Source: Novosphingobium sp. RL4
Lineage (GTDB): Bacteria; Pseudomonadota; Alphaproteobacteria; Sphingomonadales; Sphingomonadaceae
NCBI RefSeq assembly: GCF_035658495.1
Contig: NZ_CP141944.1
Span: 2,010,001 to 2,074,000 of the forward strand
Length of the DNA: 64,000 bases
Reading direction: 5' to 3'
Translations under genes and position numbers: made by a program
In this document: positions 27,450-36,781 of the stretch, piece by piece
How the letters are laid out: each line of letters opens with the position of its first letter
Position numbering within the stretch: the stretch's first letter is position 1
Notes under the pieces: model-generated
Database searches by the model: none
Told to the model about the DNA's origin: nothing
The model's input: the letters and a program-made list of their open reading frames with translations, nothing else

Positions 27450-28115
27450 TCAGGACCAGTAACGCGCGCGGAACCACTTCGTGACGACATACTTTACGCC
27501 GCGCACCACGGGCCGCGCGGCATGCATGGTCAGGGGGTTGGGAGTACCGTCAGGCAGGGCATTGTTCCAGATCAGGAGCGTTCCCGCGATCGGTTGAACC
27601 TTGAGGCCGAGGTGGACGAAGTCCGTCATCCCGCCTTCGTCCACGGTGTTGAGATAGATCATCGCCGTCCAGCTTCGCTGTCCGCCATTACGCTTTTCGC
27701 GCGGCCAGTAGGGCGCGCTCGTGTCGAACCAGTCCCAATGCTCGTGGTAGAACTCGCCTCGATTGTAGCGCTGACCCTGCGCGGATTCGCCGCAGGCGCT
27801 ATCGATCCCGGTGAGTTCGCTCAGTTTTGTGTCGAGTGCGCGGACGATAAGGTCGTTCGGATCGATGTCGCCCGAAAAACTCGTGCGGTAGCCTTCCCAA
27901 TCCTTTTCTTCGGCCAGGCGGGATGGGCAGGCGACAGCGTCTATCAGGCCGATGAGATGGGAGCAGTGCACCGGCGAGAGGAATTGCTCGGCCGTGTAGA
28001 TTTCCGCCCCTTCCACCGGAACGCGCCTTATCGCCGGGCTCTCGGACAATCGCCCGCGCACGCTGCTGCCTATCCTCGTCAGGGTTTCGCTGTCCGGATG
28101 GATGGTTTTCTGCAT
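27450..28115 (-). CDS. 2OG-Fe(II) oxygenase, prolyl 4-hydroxylase alpha-like
   Basis: 221 residues. Fe(II) ligands His126 and Asp128 (HWD) and His198 (MHAARPV), with Lys208 as the expected 2-oxoglutarate anchor; the double-stranded beta-helix strands AMIYLNTVD and GTLLIWNN lie between. This is the P4Hc pattern, and an intact active site predicts real hydroxylase activity on a protein or small molecule. The bacterial substrates are mostly unknown. Single gene, convergent with DUF1003. Confidence 0.88.
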   Translation of the reverse strand: MQKTIHPDSETLTRIGSSVRGRLSESPAIRRVPVEGAEIYTAEQFLSPVHCSHLIGLIDAVACPSRLAEEKDWEGYRTSFSGDIDPNDLIVRALDTKLSELTGIDSACGESAQGQRYNRGEFYHEHWDWFDTSAPYWPREKRNGGQRSWTAMIYLNTVDEGGMTDFVHLGLKVQPIAGTLLIWNNALPDGTPNPLTMHAARPVVRGVKYVVTKWFRARYWS

Positions 28116-28196
28116 GAAGGCAGGCAGACTACGCGCGCGGCGGGGCCAATCAATTGCTGCTATTCACAAAGTTGTGGCTGAATTGCTGGGCTCAAG

Positions 28197-28228
28197 AAAA
28201 ACGCCCCCGGATCATGCGATCCGGGGGC
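28197..28228 (-). terminator. terminator after the RcnB-like gene
   Basis: GCCCCCGGATC (28203-28213) and GATCCGGGGGC (28218-28228) are a perfect 11-bp stem with a 4-base loop; on the minus strand it runs into T5. It is 10 bp beyond the stop of the minus-strand gene at 28239. Confidence 0.92.
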
Positions 28229-28238
28229 ATCAGGGATT

Positions 28239-29252
28239 CTACCAGAAGAAGTCGTAGATCACGTCGACCACTTCGCCGGAATAGGTATCTACCAGCAGTA
28301 CGTCGTCGTAATACCGGACCCAGCGATAAGGGCCGTAGACCGGCGGCAAACGGTAGGACCACGGATCGTCCAGCCAGTAGTTGCTGCCATAGAACATCGA
28401 GCCCAGGGTAAAGCCGATGCTCAGGCGGCGGTACGAATAGCCTCGATAGGGCGCATAGTAACCGCCGATATGATAGGCCGAGCGATTGCGGTCGCGGTAG
28501 CGCTGCCAGTCGTAACGGTTGTCGCGGCGCCAGTTATCGCGATCCCAGCGGTGGTTGTCGCCATTGGACCAACGACGATCGTTGTCCCGGCGATCCTTGC
28601 CCCATGCGTTGCGGTCGGGACGATTGTCCTTGCCATTCCAGGCGGGCCGATCGTCCGGCCGGTCGTTCCCCGGACGGGTGCCCGGACGGCCATCCGGGCG
28701 CCCATCGGGGCGATCACGGCCATTGCCAGCGTTCCAGCGCCGATCGTCGTCGCGGCGGTCGGCATCGCCGCGGTCAATATTGCCCTTGGCTCTTTGCCAG
28801 GCGCTAGGGGTGCCGTTTCCTTGCCAGCGGTTGCCGGATTTCCAATTCGGCTGCTGATCGGGGCGCTGCTGACCCTGCTGCGGAGGGCGGGCGTTCGACC
28901 AGGAGCGATCCCCTTGCTGCTGGGGGACGGGCCGGGCCTGCTGCTGGCGCTGATCGTTTCCGCGCCATGCGGACTGGGCCTGAGGGCGCTCGGGCGCCTG
29001 CGGGCGTGCCATGTCGGGCCGGGCCTGCTGCATCTGCGGGCGCGGGGCTTCGGGGCGCGGTGCGGGGCGAGACGCGCCGCCGTTTCCGCTGGGGCGTTCT
29101 CCACCGCTGCGCTCCTGCCGGGGCGCACGATCCTGGCGGGGCTCCGCCATTGCGGCTGCGGGAAGGGCCAGACCTGCTACAGCAATCGCCATTGCGCCGA
29201 TCGCGCCCGCAGAGAGAAGCCTGCTCGCCTTCAGAGTATGTTCCTTTTTCAT
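28239..29252 (-). CDS. RcnB-like periplasmic protein with long Arg/Asp/Gln-rich region
   Basis: 337 residues from ATG 29252 (MKKEHTLKASRLL). Signal peptide to about residue 27 (LALPAAAMA). Residues about 30-250 are low complexity, rich in Arg, Pro, Gln, Asp, Asn, Trp and Gly. The C-terminal 90 residues carry the RcnB fold pattern: YHIGGYYAPYRGYSYRRLSIG, then WVRYYDDVLLVDTYSGEVVDVI. In E. coli RcnB affects nickel/cobalt efflux; in sphingomonads this family is abundant and probably structural or metal-related. A perfect terminator follows. Confidence 0.85.
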   Translation of the reverse strand: MKKEHTLKASRLLSAGAIGAMAIAVAGLALPAAAMAEPRQDRAPRQERSGGERPSGNGGASRPAPRPEAPRPQMQQARPDMARPQAPERPQAQSAWRGNDQRQQQARPVPQQQGDRSWSNARPPQQGQQRPDQQPNWKSGNRWQGNGTPSAWQRAKGNIDRGDADRRDDDRRWNAGNGRDRPDGRPDGRPGTRPGNDRPDDRPAWNGKDNRPDRNAWGKDRRDNDRRWSNGDNHRWDRDNWRRDNRYDWQRYRDRNRSAYHIGGYYAPYRGYSYRRLSIGFTLGSMFYGSNYWLDDPWSYRLPPVYGPYRWVRYYDDVLLVDTYSGEVVDVIYDFFW

Positions 29253-29388
29253 TTTTCCGGTCTCCAAACCGGATTTGCCGCCCGGCGATGGCGGTTCATC
29301 CTGAGTGTATTCCTATATGAGATGCGCTGTCGCAGAGGTGAACCGTGGTAATGCCTTCTGTTCATCTTCAGTGCTACCGAAATGAACA

Positions 29389-29421
29389 AGCCGCCGCCCC
29401 GGAGTTTCCGGAGCGACGGCT
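29389..29421 (-). terminator. possible terminator after ettA
   Basis: Arms 29389-29403 and 29407-29421 pair with two mismatches around a 3-base loop, 40 bp beyond the ettA stop. The T tract on the minus strand is weak, so the call is uncertain. Confidence 0.45.
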
Positions 29422-29460
29422 CGTGTTCTTCCGCCGAAGCTGTTCAGCGAAGTGCCGAAA

Positions 29461-31140
<1,680 letters not shown>

Positions 31141-31540
31141 CGGTTTCCTCTGGAAATAGGATCTGGATCTGAAAAGTTGCGCTCGCTCTACAGGTGCGAG
31201 GCCCCGTTGCCAAGGGCAGGGCCGGACGCCCGGAGCGTGTGGCGCGGCGGTTTACACGGAACGTCCGAAATGTGTCGTGCCGCCGGATTTTCAAGTGGCC
31301 GTCATCTGCTGAAAACCGCAGGAAATGCCGGTCGGCCACGACAGGAGGGTGTGAACTTCGGGCAAACGGGAATGTGAAGGGCCATTGGAAGCGGGTTTCG
31401 CGGAGAGAGAATGGTCTCAATCCTCTCAGAATTGCGCCGGGTAGGAAAGCGGCCGGGCCGAGGGCGACAAAGGGGCTTGATCGCAAAGCCGGCAGCGGGC
31501 AGGGCCTTGCCCCCCCTATCCGATCCCCGACGGAGAAAAA
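31141..31540. other. 400-bp gap without a recognised gene
   Basis: Between the divergent ettA and the small membrane protein gene. No open frame with credible codon use or ribosome site on either strand. It must hold both promoters, but I see no clear -35/-10 pair, no tRNA-like cloverleaf and no strong terminator. A purine-rich stretch with CGGAG directly precedes the ATG at 31541. Confidence 0.5.
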
Positions 31541-31780
31541 ATGCAGAAATTACTAAAGGTTGTCACCGTGTTTGTGGTTGCCGGAGCGGTGATGTTCGGT
31601 GGCCGCTGGTACATGTATGTCGCTCAGGGTGATACGCCTTATGATGAAGTCGGCATCGCGCTGAACGGCTATGCCCCCTCGCCGCTACGCAGTTGGGGAT
31701 GCCACAAGATGCAGGCCCGCTTCCCGGGCCAGTTGCCGCCCTATGGCTGCGGCACCCCCGATGGCCGCAACTGGCTGTAG
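31541..31780 (+). CDS. small single-pass membrane protein, unknown function
   Basis: 79 residues, MQKLLKVVTVFVVAGAVMFG..., with a single N-terminal hydrophobic helix (about 5-26) and a short C-terminal tail holding two Cys (SWGCHKMQ, PYGCGTP) that could form a disulfide in the periplasm. CGGAG lies five to six bases before the ATG. I do not recognise the family. It is followed after 15 bp by a GNAT gene in the same direction and may share its transcript. Confidence 0.75.
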   Translation: MQKLLKVVTVFVVAGAVMFGGRWYMYVAQGDTPYDEVGIALNGYAPSPLRSWGCHKMQARFPGQLPPYGCGTPDGRNWL

Positions 31781-31795
31781 CAGGAACCACGGGAC

Positions 31796-32263
31796 ATGAG
31801 CACAATGCACATCCGGCAGGACGATCCCACGGCGGCCCATGTCGCTCCTTTGCTGGAGCATCATCTTCGCGAATTGCAGGAGGTCATGGCCGAACATGCC
31901 TTCGCACTCGATGCGAGCGGCCTTTCGGTGCCGAGCGTGACCTTCTGGACGGCGTGGAACGGAGAGATGCTGGCCGGTTTCGGCGCGCTAAAGGAACTGG
32001 ATGCGCGCCGGGGCGAGGTGAAGTCGATGCGTGCAGCGCCCTCCGCGCGCGGCACCGGCGTGGGGCGGGCCCTGCTCGCCCATATCGTCGAGCAGGCGCG
32101 GGCAAGGGGGTACGATTGCCTGTACCTCGAAACCGGCACGGCACAGCTCCATGTCCCGGCGATTTCGCTTTACCGGAGCGCCGGCTTTATCTCGTGCGAG
32201 GCATTTGCCGACTATGAGCCGAGCCCGCACAACCAGTTCATGCGGCTTGATCTGGTGTCCTGA
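31796..32263 (+). CDS. GNAT-family N-acetyltransferase
   Basis: 155 residues. Acetyl-CoA binding pattern at about 78-95 (VKSMRAAPSARGTGVGRALL, with the RGTGVG P-loop), then YLETGTAQLHVPAISLYRSAGF, the usual GNAT C-terminus. Closest by eye to YsnE/PaiA-like small acetyltransferases. Substrate unknown. Confidence 0.88.
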   Translation: MSTMHIRQDDPTAAHVAPLLEHHLRELQEVMAEHAFALDASGLSVPSVTFWTAWNGEMLAGFGALKELDARRGEVKSMRAAPSARGTGVGRALLAHIVEQARARGYDCLYLETGTAQLHVPAISLYRSAGFISCEAFADYEPSPHNQFMRLDLVS

Positions 32264-32342
32264 TCGAAACCCGGCTGGCCCCCCGGTCCGGGATCGAGAT
32301 GGACCGGTTGGCAGGAGCGACGGGGCGCGTTAGGCATCTGTC

Positions 32343-33728
32343 ATGCAACGCAGATTCTCCCCAGCGGCGCTTCTCGCCGCCTCCTCGCTCCTTGCCGCCG
32401 CTTCGCTCCCGGTTCCCGCTCTGGCCACGCCTGCCGAAGGCTCGGGCGTGGCCTGGGAAATCGTCGAGGGGCTGACCACCGAGATTGGTGCGCGGCTCGC
32501 CGGTTCGCCCGAAGAGGGTCAGGCCCGCCTCTGGGCAGAGGCCAAGCTCAACGCGCTGGGTTTCCAGAACGTCAAGATCGAGCCGTTCAAGACCCTCGTC
32601 TGGACGCGCGGAGAGGAACGCGCGAAGCTGACCGCACCTTATGCGCATTCGCTGGCGATCACGGCCCTTGGCCTTTCGGCCCCCACGCCGGCCAAGGGCC
32701 TTCAGGCCGAACTCGTCTACTTCCCCACGCTCGATGCCCTGCGCGCGGCGCCGGACGGATCGCTCAAGGGCAAGATCGCCTTCGTGGACCACGCAATGCG
32801 CGCGGCGCAGGACGGCTCGGGCTATGGCCCTTACGGCGATGTGCGCCGCCGGGGTCCGTCGATCGCTTCCCAGAAGGGGGCTTCGGCCATTGTCATCCGC
32901 TCGGCCGGTACCGACAGCCATCGCAATCCGCACACCGGCGTTACCGTATTTGCCAAGGACGTGGCCGCGATTCCGGCCGGCGCGGTCTCCAACCCCGATG
33001 CCGACCTGATCGCCCGCATCGCCAAGCGCGGCAAGCCGATGAAGATCGACCTGACCATGCTCGGCAAGCCGTTCCCCGATGCGCCTTCGGGCAATGTGAT
33101 CGCCGACCTGCCGGGGCGCGACCCTTCGCTGCCGAAGATCGTGCTCGCCTGCCATCTCGATTCGTGGGACCTGGCGACGGGCGCGATCGACGATGCATCG
33201 GGTTGCGGCATCGTCACCGCAGCCGCGCTTGCCGCGCAGAAGGACGGCAAGACCCTGCGCACGATCCGCGTGCTCTGGGCGGGTAACGAGGAAATGGGCG
33301 TCACCGGCGGTGGCAGCAAGGCCTATGCCGAGATGCATGGCAATGAACCCCATGCCGTGGCGATGGAGAGCGACTTCGGTGCCGACAAGGTGTGGCAGTT
33401 CCGCCTGACCCTGGCCGAAAGCAACAAGGCCGTGGCCGAGAAGATCAAGGCCGCGCTCTGGCCGATGGGCATCGTCCAACACGACGGCGCGGCCACCGGC
33501 GGAGCGGACGTCTCGGCCATCATCGCCAGGCAGGAACTGGCGGTGGTCGATCTTGGGCAGGACGGGATGCACTATTTCGACCTGCATCACACGCCCGACG
33601 ACACGCTCGACAAGGTCGATCCGGCAGCACTTCAGCAGAACGTCGATGCCTGGACGGCGGTGCTCAAGGTGATCGCCAATGAGCCGGGCGAGATCGCCCG
33701 CGTGCCCGGATCGAAGGGCGAAGGCTGA
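32343..33728 (+). CDS. secreted M28-family peptidase with PA domain
   Basis: 461 residues. Signal peptide of about 29 residues (ASLLAAASLPVPALA). A protease-associated insert lies at about 115-240, and the zinc peptidase domain follows: His271 and Asp273 in CHLDSWD, Asp in GAIDDASG (bridging), the Glu pair in GNEEMG, Asp in MESDFGA, and His in DLHHTPDDT. A complete dinuclear site predicts activity as an aminopeptidase or carboxypeptidase Q-like enzyme in the periplasm. A terminator follows. Confidence 0.92.
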   Translation: MQRRFSPAALLAASSLLAAASLPVPALATPAEGSGVAWEIVEGLTTEIGARLAGSPEEGQARLWAEAKLNALGFQNVKIEPFKTLVWTRGEERAKLTAPYAHSLAITALGLSAPTPAKGLQAELVYFPTLDALRAAPDGSLKGKIAFVDHAMRAAQDGSGYGPYGDVRRRGPSIASQKGASAIVIRSAGTDSHRNPHTGVTVFAKDVAAIPAGAVSNPDADLIARIAKRGKPMKIDLTMLGKPFPDAPSGNVIADLPGRDPSLPKIVLACHLDSWDLATGAIDDASGCGIVTAAALAAQKDGKTLRTIRVLWAGNEEMGVTGGGSKAYAEMHGNEPHAVAMESDFGADKVWQFRLTLAESNKAVAEKIKAALWPMGIVQHDGAATGGADVSAIIARQELAVVDLGQDGMHYFDLHHTPDDTLDKVDPAALQQNVDAWTAVLKVIANEPGEIARVPGSKGEG

Positions 33729-33737
33729 CGGGGAGGG

Positions 33738-33760
33738 AAGGGGGCTATTGCCCCCTTTCT
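33738..33760 (+). terminator. terminator after the M28 peptidase gene
   Basis: AAGGGGG (33738-33744) and CCCCCTT (33751-33757) with loop CTATTG, followed by a short T stretch. Confidence 0.7.
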
Positions 33761-33817
33761 GACGGTGGCGCCACGATCGCGCCGGAAGACGGATGGCTTC
33801 GTCTTGCCGAGGTCGTG

Positions 33818-34705
33818 CTACTTCATCGCTTGAATGAGGCCGGCAACCTCCACCAGCCGCCGCGCCTGTTCCAGGTGGAGCAGCTCTGTCATCTTGCCGT
33901 CCACCCGGATCGCGCCCTTGCCCTGGTTCTCCGGGAGGGCGAACGCCGCGATCACGGCCTGCGCCCATGCGAGATCGGTCTCGCTTGGGGAGAAGACGGT
34001 GTTGCAGGGCTCGATCTGCGCGGGGTGGATCAGGCTCTTGCCGTCGAAACCGAACATCAGCCCCTGGCGCGCTTCGGCCTCGAACAGGCCGATGTCGCGA
34101 AATTCATTGCATACGCCGTCGAGGATCGCGATCCCCTCGGCGCGTGCAGCGGCAACCGCCATCGACAGGAAGGGCAGGAACGGCGTGCGGCACGGCGTGA
34201 GCTGCGCCCGCATCTCCTTGGCAAGGTCGTTGGTGCCCATGATCCAGAGCGACAGCCGCGTGGTGCGGGCCATGGCGGCGATCCGGGGCAGGTTGCCCAC
34301 GCTTTCGCAGGTCTCGATCATCGCCCAGAGCTGCATCTGCGGGGCCGCGCCAAGGAGCGCCGCATCGTACCGGGCGATATCCTCGGGCGAATTGACCTTG
34401 GGGACGAGCACGGCCGCGGCCTGCGATCCGGCGATGGCGGCAAGGTCGGCCGCGCCCCATTCGGTATCGATGCCGTTTGCGCGGATCGCGACTTCGCGGT
34501 GGCCGAAGCCCCCTTCGGCAACGGCGGCGATGGCGGCGGCGCGGGCCTCCTCCTTCGCTTCGGGCGCCACGGCGTCTTCAAGGTCCAGCACCACCACGTC
34601 GCAAGGCAGCGTGCGCGCCTTGGCCAGGGCCTTGGCGTTGGAGGCGGGCAAATAGAGCGCGCTGCGGCGTGGGCGATGGGCAGTATCGGAAGCTGAGGCG
34701 GTCAT
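33818..34705 (-). CDS. CitE-like HpcH/HpaI-family CoA ester lyase
   Basis: 295 residues, TIM-barrel lyase of the citrate lyase beta/malyl-CoA lyase family. Motifs RSALYLPASN at the N-terminus, DLEDAVAP (metal ligands), VRAN-like IRANGIDTEWG, LWAMIETCESVGN with the metal Glu, and GFDGKSLIHPAQI. It lacks citrate lyase alpha or gamma partners, so it is a stand-alone lyase for a malyl-CoA-, methylmalyl-CoA- or citramalyl-CoA-like substrate. Regulation not visible; the 311-bp gap upstream contains palindromes. Confidence 0.88.
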   Translation of the reverse strand: MTASASDTAHRPRRSALYLPASNAKALAKARTLPCDVVVLDLEDAVAPEAKEEARAAAIAAVAEGGFGHREVAIRANGIDTEWGAADLAAIAGSQAAAVLVPKVNSPEDIARYDAALLGAAPQMQLWAMIETCESVGNLPRIAAMARTTRLSLWIMGTNDLAKEMRAQLTPCRTPFLPFLSMAVAAARAEGIAILDGVCNEFRDIGLFEAEARQGLMFGFDGKSLIHPAQIEPCNTVFSPSETDLAWAQAVIAAFALPENQGKGAIRVDGKMTELLHLEQARRLVEVAGLIQAMK

Positions 34706-35016
34706 CGGCAGGGTTTCCTCGCAGTTGCGGACGCATTGCGGAGAGGGGCCGGCAGGTCAAGGCTGCCCGGGCGCTGACCACGGGGGCGATTGGCGCGGGG
34801 CGGAATTCGCGCCACGGACAAGCGAGAGGTTATTCGGTGATGCAATCGTTTGAAACATGCGCTAACGACTGATTCGTCGTTAACGATCGTTCGCATGAGT
34901 GATCGAATTAAGCGTTGCCGGAACTTTTCGGCTGCTGCTGCGATAGCCCTTTACGGGTCGCATATCGTCCCGCGACCGCTCCGGATACAGGCGCGGCGCG
35001 GGACGGTAATTTGCCC
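34706..35016. other. 311-bp gap with palindromes between the CitE-like and SDR genes
   Basis: No credible gene. It contains TAACGAC (34863-34869) and GTCGTTA (34876-34882) as a perfect inverted repeat with a 6-base centre, directly followed by AACGATCGTT (34882-34891), a perfect 10-bp palindrome. Position about 160-185 bp upstream of the CitE-like start fits an operator. An 83-codon open frame on the plus strand (from 34850) has poor composition and was not called. Confidence 0.45.
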
Positions 35017-35946
35017 TCAGCCGGCTGGTTCCAGGATTTTCTCCAAGATTATTTTGCTTTCCTGCCATAGCTTTGCGGCCGCAACATCATCTTGCGCCTG
35101 AGCTGCCGGTTGCTCCTCCGCCAACTCGTGGAAATAGCGTCCGCCTTTGCCGCCTAGTTCCTCGGCAGTGGCCAGCCAGACGATCGTTCGCGCGGGTTGC
35201 TCGGGCGCTGCGCATTCGTTGGCGGCCATGTAGCTCTGCATCGCCTCGTCGCCGTGGCTGGCGAAGTTCGAACCGACCCGGCCGGGATGCATGGAAAGCG
35301 CGACAATACCCTTGTCGATCAGCCGGCGATCCAGTTCGCGCGTGAACAGCAGGTTGGCTAGCTTGGCCTGGCAGTAGGCGGCACTGGCGTCGAAGGCGGT
35401 TTTCATCATCAGATCGTACCAGCGCATCCCCGCACAGGCGCGGTGCCCGCTCGACGAGACGGCGATCACCCGCACCAGTCCCGGAGGTGCATCCCCGGCC
35501 GCGCGTTCGAGCAGCGGCTGGAGTTCGCGCGTGAGCAGGAACGGGGCGAGGTGATTGGCCGCGAACGTGGATTCGAGGCCTTCGGAGGTCTCATGCCATC
35601 CATCCCGCACGCCGCCCGCATTGTTGACGAGAACATCGACCTTGTCGGTTAACGCGCGAATTTCCCCTGCGACGCGGCGGACCTCGTGCATTTCGGCGAA
35701 GTCGCCCCGGAGCATGTCGATGCGGGCGGCTCCCGTTCCGGCAGCGCGGATTTCGGCCTCGGCCTGTTCGCAGCGGCGGGGGGCGCGTCCCGTGCCGATA
35801 ACGTGCCAGCCCATGCGTGCGAAGGCCTGCGCGGTGGCCTTGCCGATGCCGGAACTGGCGCCCGTGACGACCGCGCATCGCTGGCGGGCATCGGACTTTT
35901 CGGCGGGCGGCTTGCTGAGGTCCGGCTGGCCGTCTGATTGCGACAT
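35017..35946 (-). CDS. short-chain dehydrogenase/reductase
   Basis: 309 residues from ATG 35946 (MSQSDGQPDLSKPPAE), with GGGAGAG upstream. Classical SDR fold: TGASSGIG cofactor motif near 30, NNAGG near 108, catalytic Ser in AVSSSGH, and YCQAK as YxxxK near 195. Resembles retinol-dehydrogenase/WW-domain oxidoreductase-like SDRs acting on lipophilic alcohols or aldehydes. It is 28 bp downstream of the TetR gene on the same strand, and both are divergent from the LuxE/LuxC-like pair, suggesting a joint pathway. Confidence 0.9.
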   Translation of the reverse strand: MSQSDGQPDLSKPPAEKSDARQRCAVVTGASSGIGKATAQAFARMGWHVIGTGRAPRRCEQAEAEIRAAGTGAARIDMLRGDFAEMHEVRRVAGEIRALTDKVDVLVNNAGGVRDGWHETSEGLESTFAANHLAPFLLTRELQPLLERAAGDAPPGLVRVIAVSSSGHRACAGMRWYDLMMKTAFDASAAYCQAKLANLLFTRELDRRLIDKGIVALSMHPGRVGSNFASHGDEAMQSYMAANECAAPEQPARTIVWLATAEELGGKGGRYFHELAEEQPAAQAQDDVAAAKLWQESKIILEKILEPAG

Positions 35947-35974
35947 TATCGTTACTCTCCCTTTGAATTCTCTC

Positions 35975-36706
35975 TCAGCGCGGCTCCGCGCCCCGGAGGA
36001 ACAGCCGCACTGCGAAGCGTACCCTGCGATCCACATCCTGCGCCGGAAGCTCGTTCCCCGAAATCAGGAAACGTACGGGGGCGCTGACGACCATGCTCAT
36101 GAAGACATTGGCCGAAAGCATCGCATCCTCGATGGCGAGTCGCCCGGCGAGGGTCTCTTCTTCCAGAAGCTCAGCGAGGAAGCGCACGGTGGGCAGGGCG
36201 GCGATCTCGTAATAGGTCTGGAAGATGTCCGGGAAGCGATAGGCTTCGGTATTGATGAGGCGCTGCAGCTTCACGCCTTCCGGCGTTCCGGCCAGCTGAA
36301 TGCGCAGCAGCGCGATACGCACGAGCGTTTCTTCAAGCGTATCGGCGCGCGTTGCCTTAATCGCCTCGGGGCTCGCCGCGCGGCGTTCCGTTCCGCGGCG
36401 GATTGCGGCGCGGAACAGCGCGGCCTTGTCCGGGTAGCGAGCGTAGACGGTCCGCTTGGTCATGCTCACTTCGGCGGCGATGGCCTCGATAGTGGTGGGC
36501 TCGAACCCCTTTTCAAGGAAATTTTCGAAGGCGCAGTCAAGCAGTTGCGCGTGGCGGGCCTGCGCCTGTTCCCGCGTCGGGCGTCCCGCACGAACGGCGA
36601 CTGGAGCGGAAGTGGCGGCTTCGATCACGTCGGTCTTTTCGGTCATTTCGGCATTGGAACCGATCGGGCTTGCGCTGCCAAGGGGATCGTGAATAATGAA
36701 ACGCAT
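35975..36706 (-). CDS. TetR-family regulator
   Basis: 243 residues if started at 36706 (MRFIIHDPLGS); an in-frame ATG at 36646 (MTEKTDVIEAATS) would give 223 and is equally possible. HTH at about 60-90 (TTIEAIAAEVSMTKRTVYARYPDKAALF). The C-terminal ligand domain resembles the AefR/TetR_C_7 type. It is divergent from the LuxE-like gene with a 75-bp gap and precedes the SDR gene, so it likely represses both transcription units until a lipophilic acid or aldehyde binds. Confidence 0.9.
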   Translation of the reverse strand: MRFIIHDPLGSASPIGSNAEMTEKTDVIEAATSAPVAVRAGRPTREQAQARHAQLLDCAFENFLEKGFEPTTIEAIAAEVSMTKRTVYARYPDKAALFRAAIRRGTERRAASPEAIKATRADTLEETLVRIALLRIQLAGTPEGVKLQRLINTEAYRFPDIFQTYYEIAALPTVRFLAELLEEETLAGRLAIEDAMLSANVFMSMVVSAPVRFLISGNELPAQDVDRRVRFAVRLFLRGAEPR

Positions 36707-36736
36707 GAGTTGCCATTAATCGAGTCGCGGGCCGAT

Positions 36737-36748
36737 GTCCATCTGGAC
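36737..36748. promoter_or_regulatory. short inverted repeat in the TetR/LuxE-like gap
   Basis: GTCC (36737-36740) and GGAC (36745-36748) around ATCT form a 12-bp dyad in the 75-bp gap between the divergent genes. A dyad here is a plausible TetR operator, but it is short. Confidence 0.3.
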
Positions 36749-36781
36749 CGGGCTGCGAAGAAAAGAACGGGAGAGCACCAC

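Noticed and set aside
31141..31540. Small RNA or riboswitch in the gap before the small membrane protein
   Set aside because: No stable structure or terminator stands out by eye; left as an unannotated gap.
34850..35101. 83-codon plus-strand frame
   Set aside because: Poor codon composition, no ribosome site, and overlap with the end of the SDR gene.
35555..36781. N-terminal extension of the LuxE-like protein by over 400 residues
   Set aside because: The extra part is antisense to SDR and TetR. The ATG at 36782 has a proper GGGAGAG and matches the family start.
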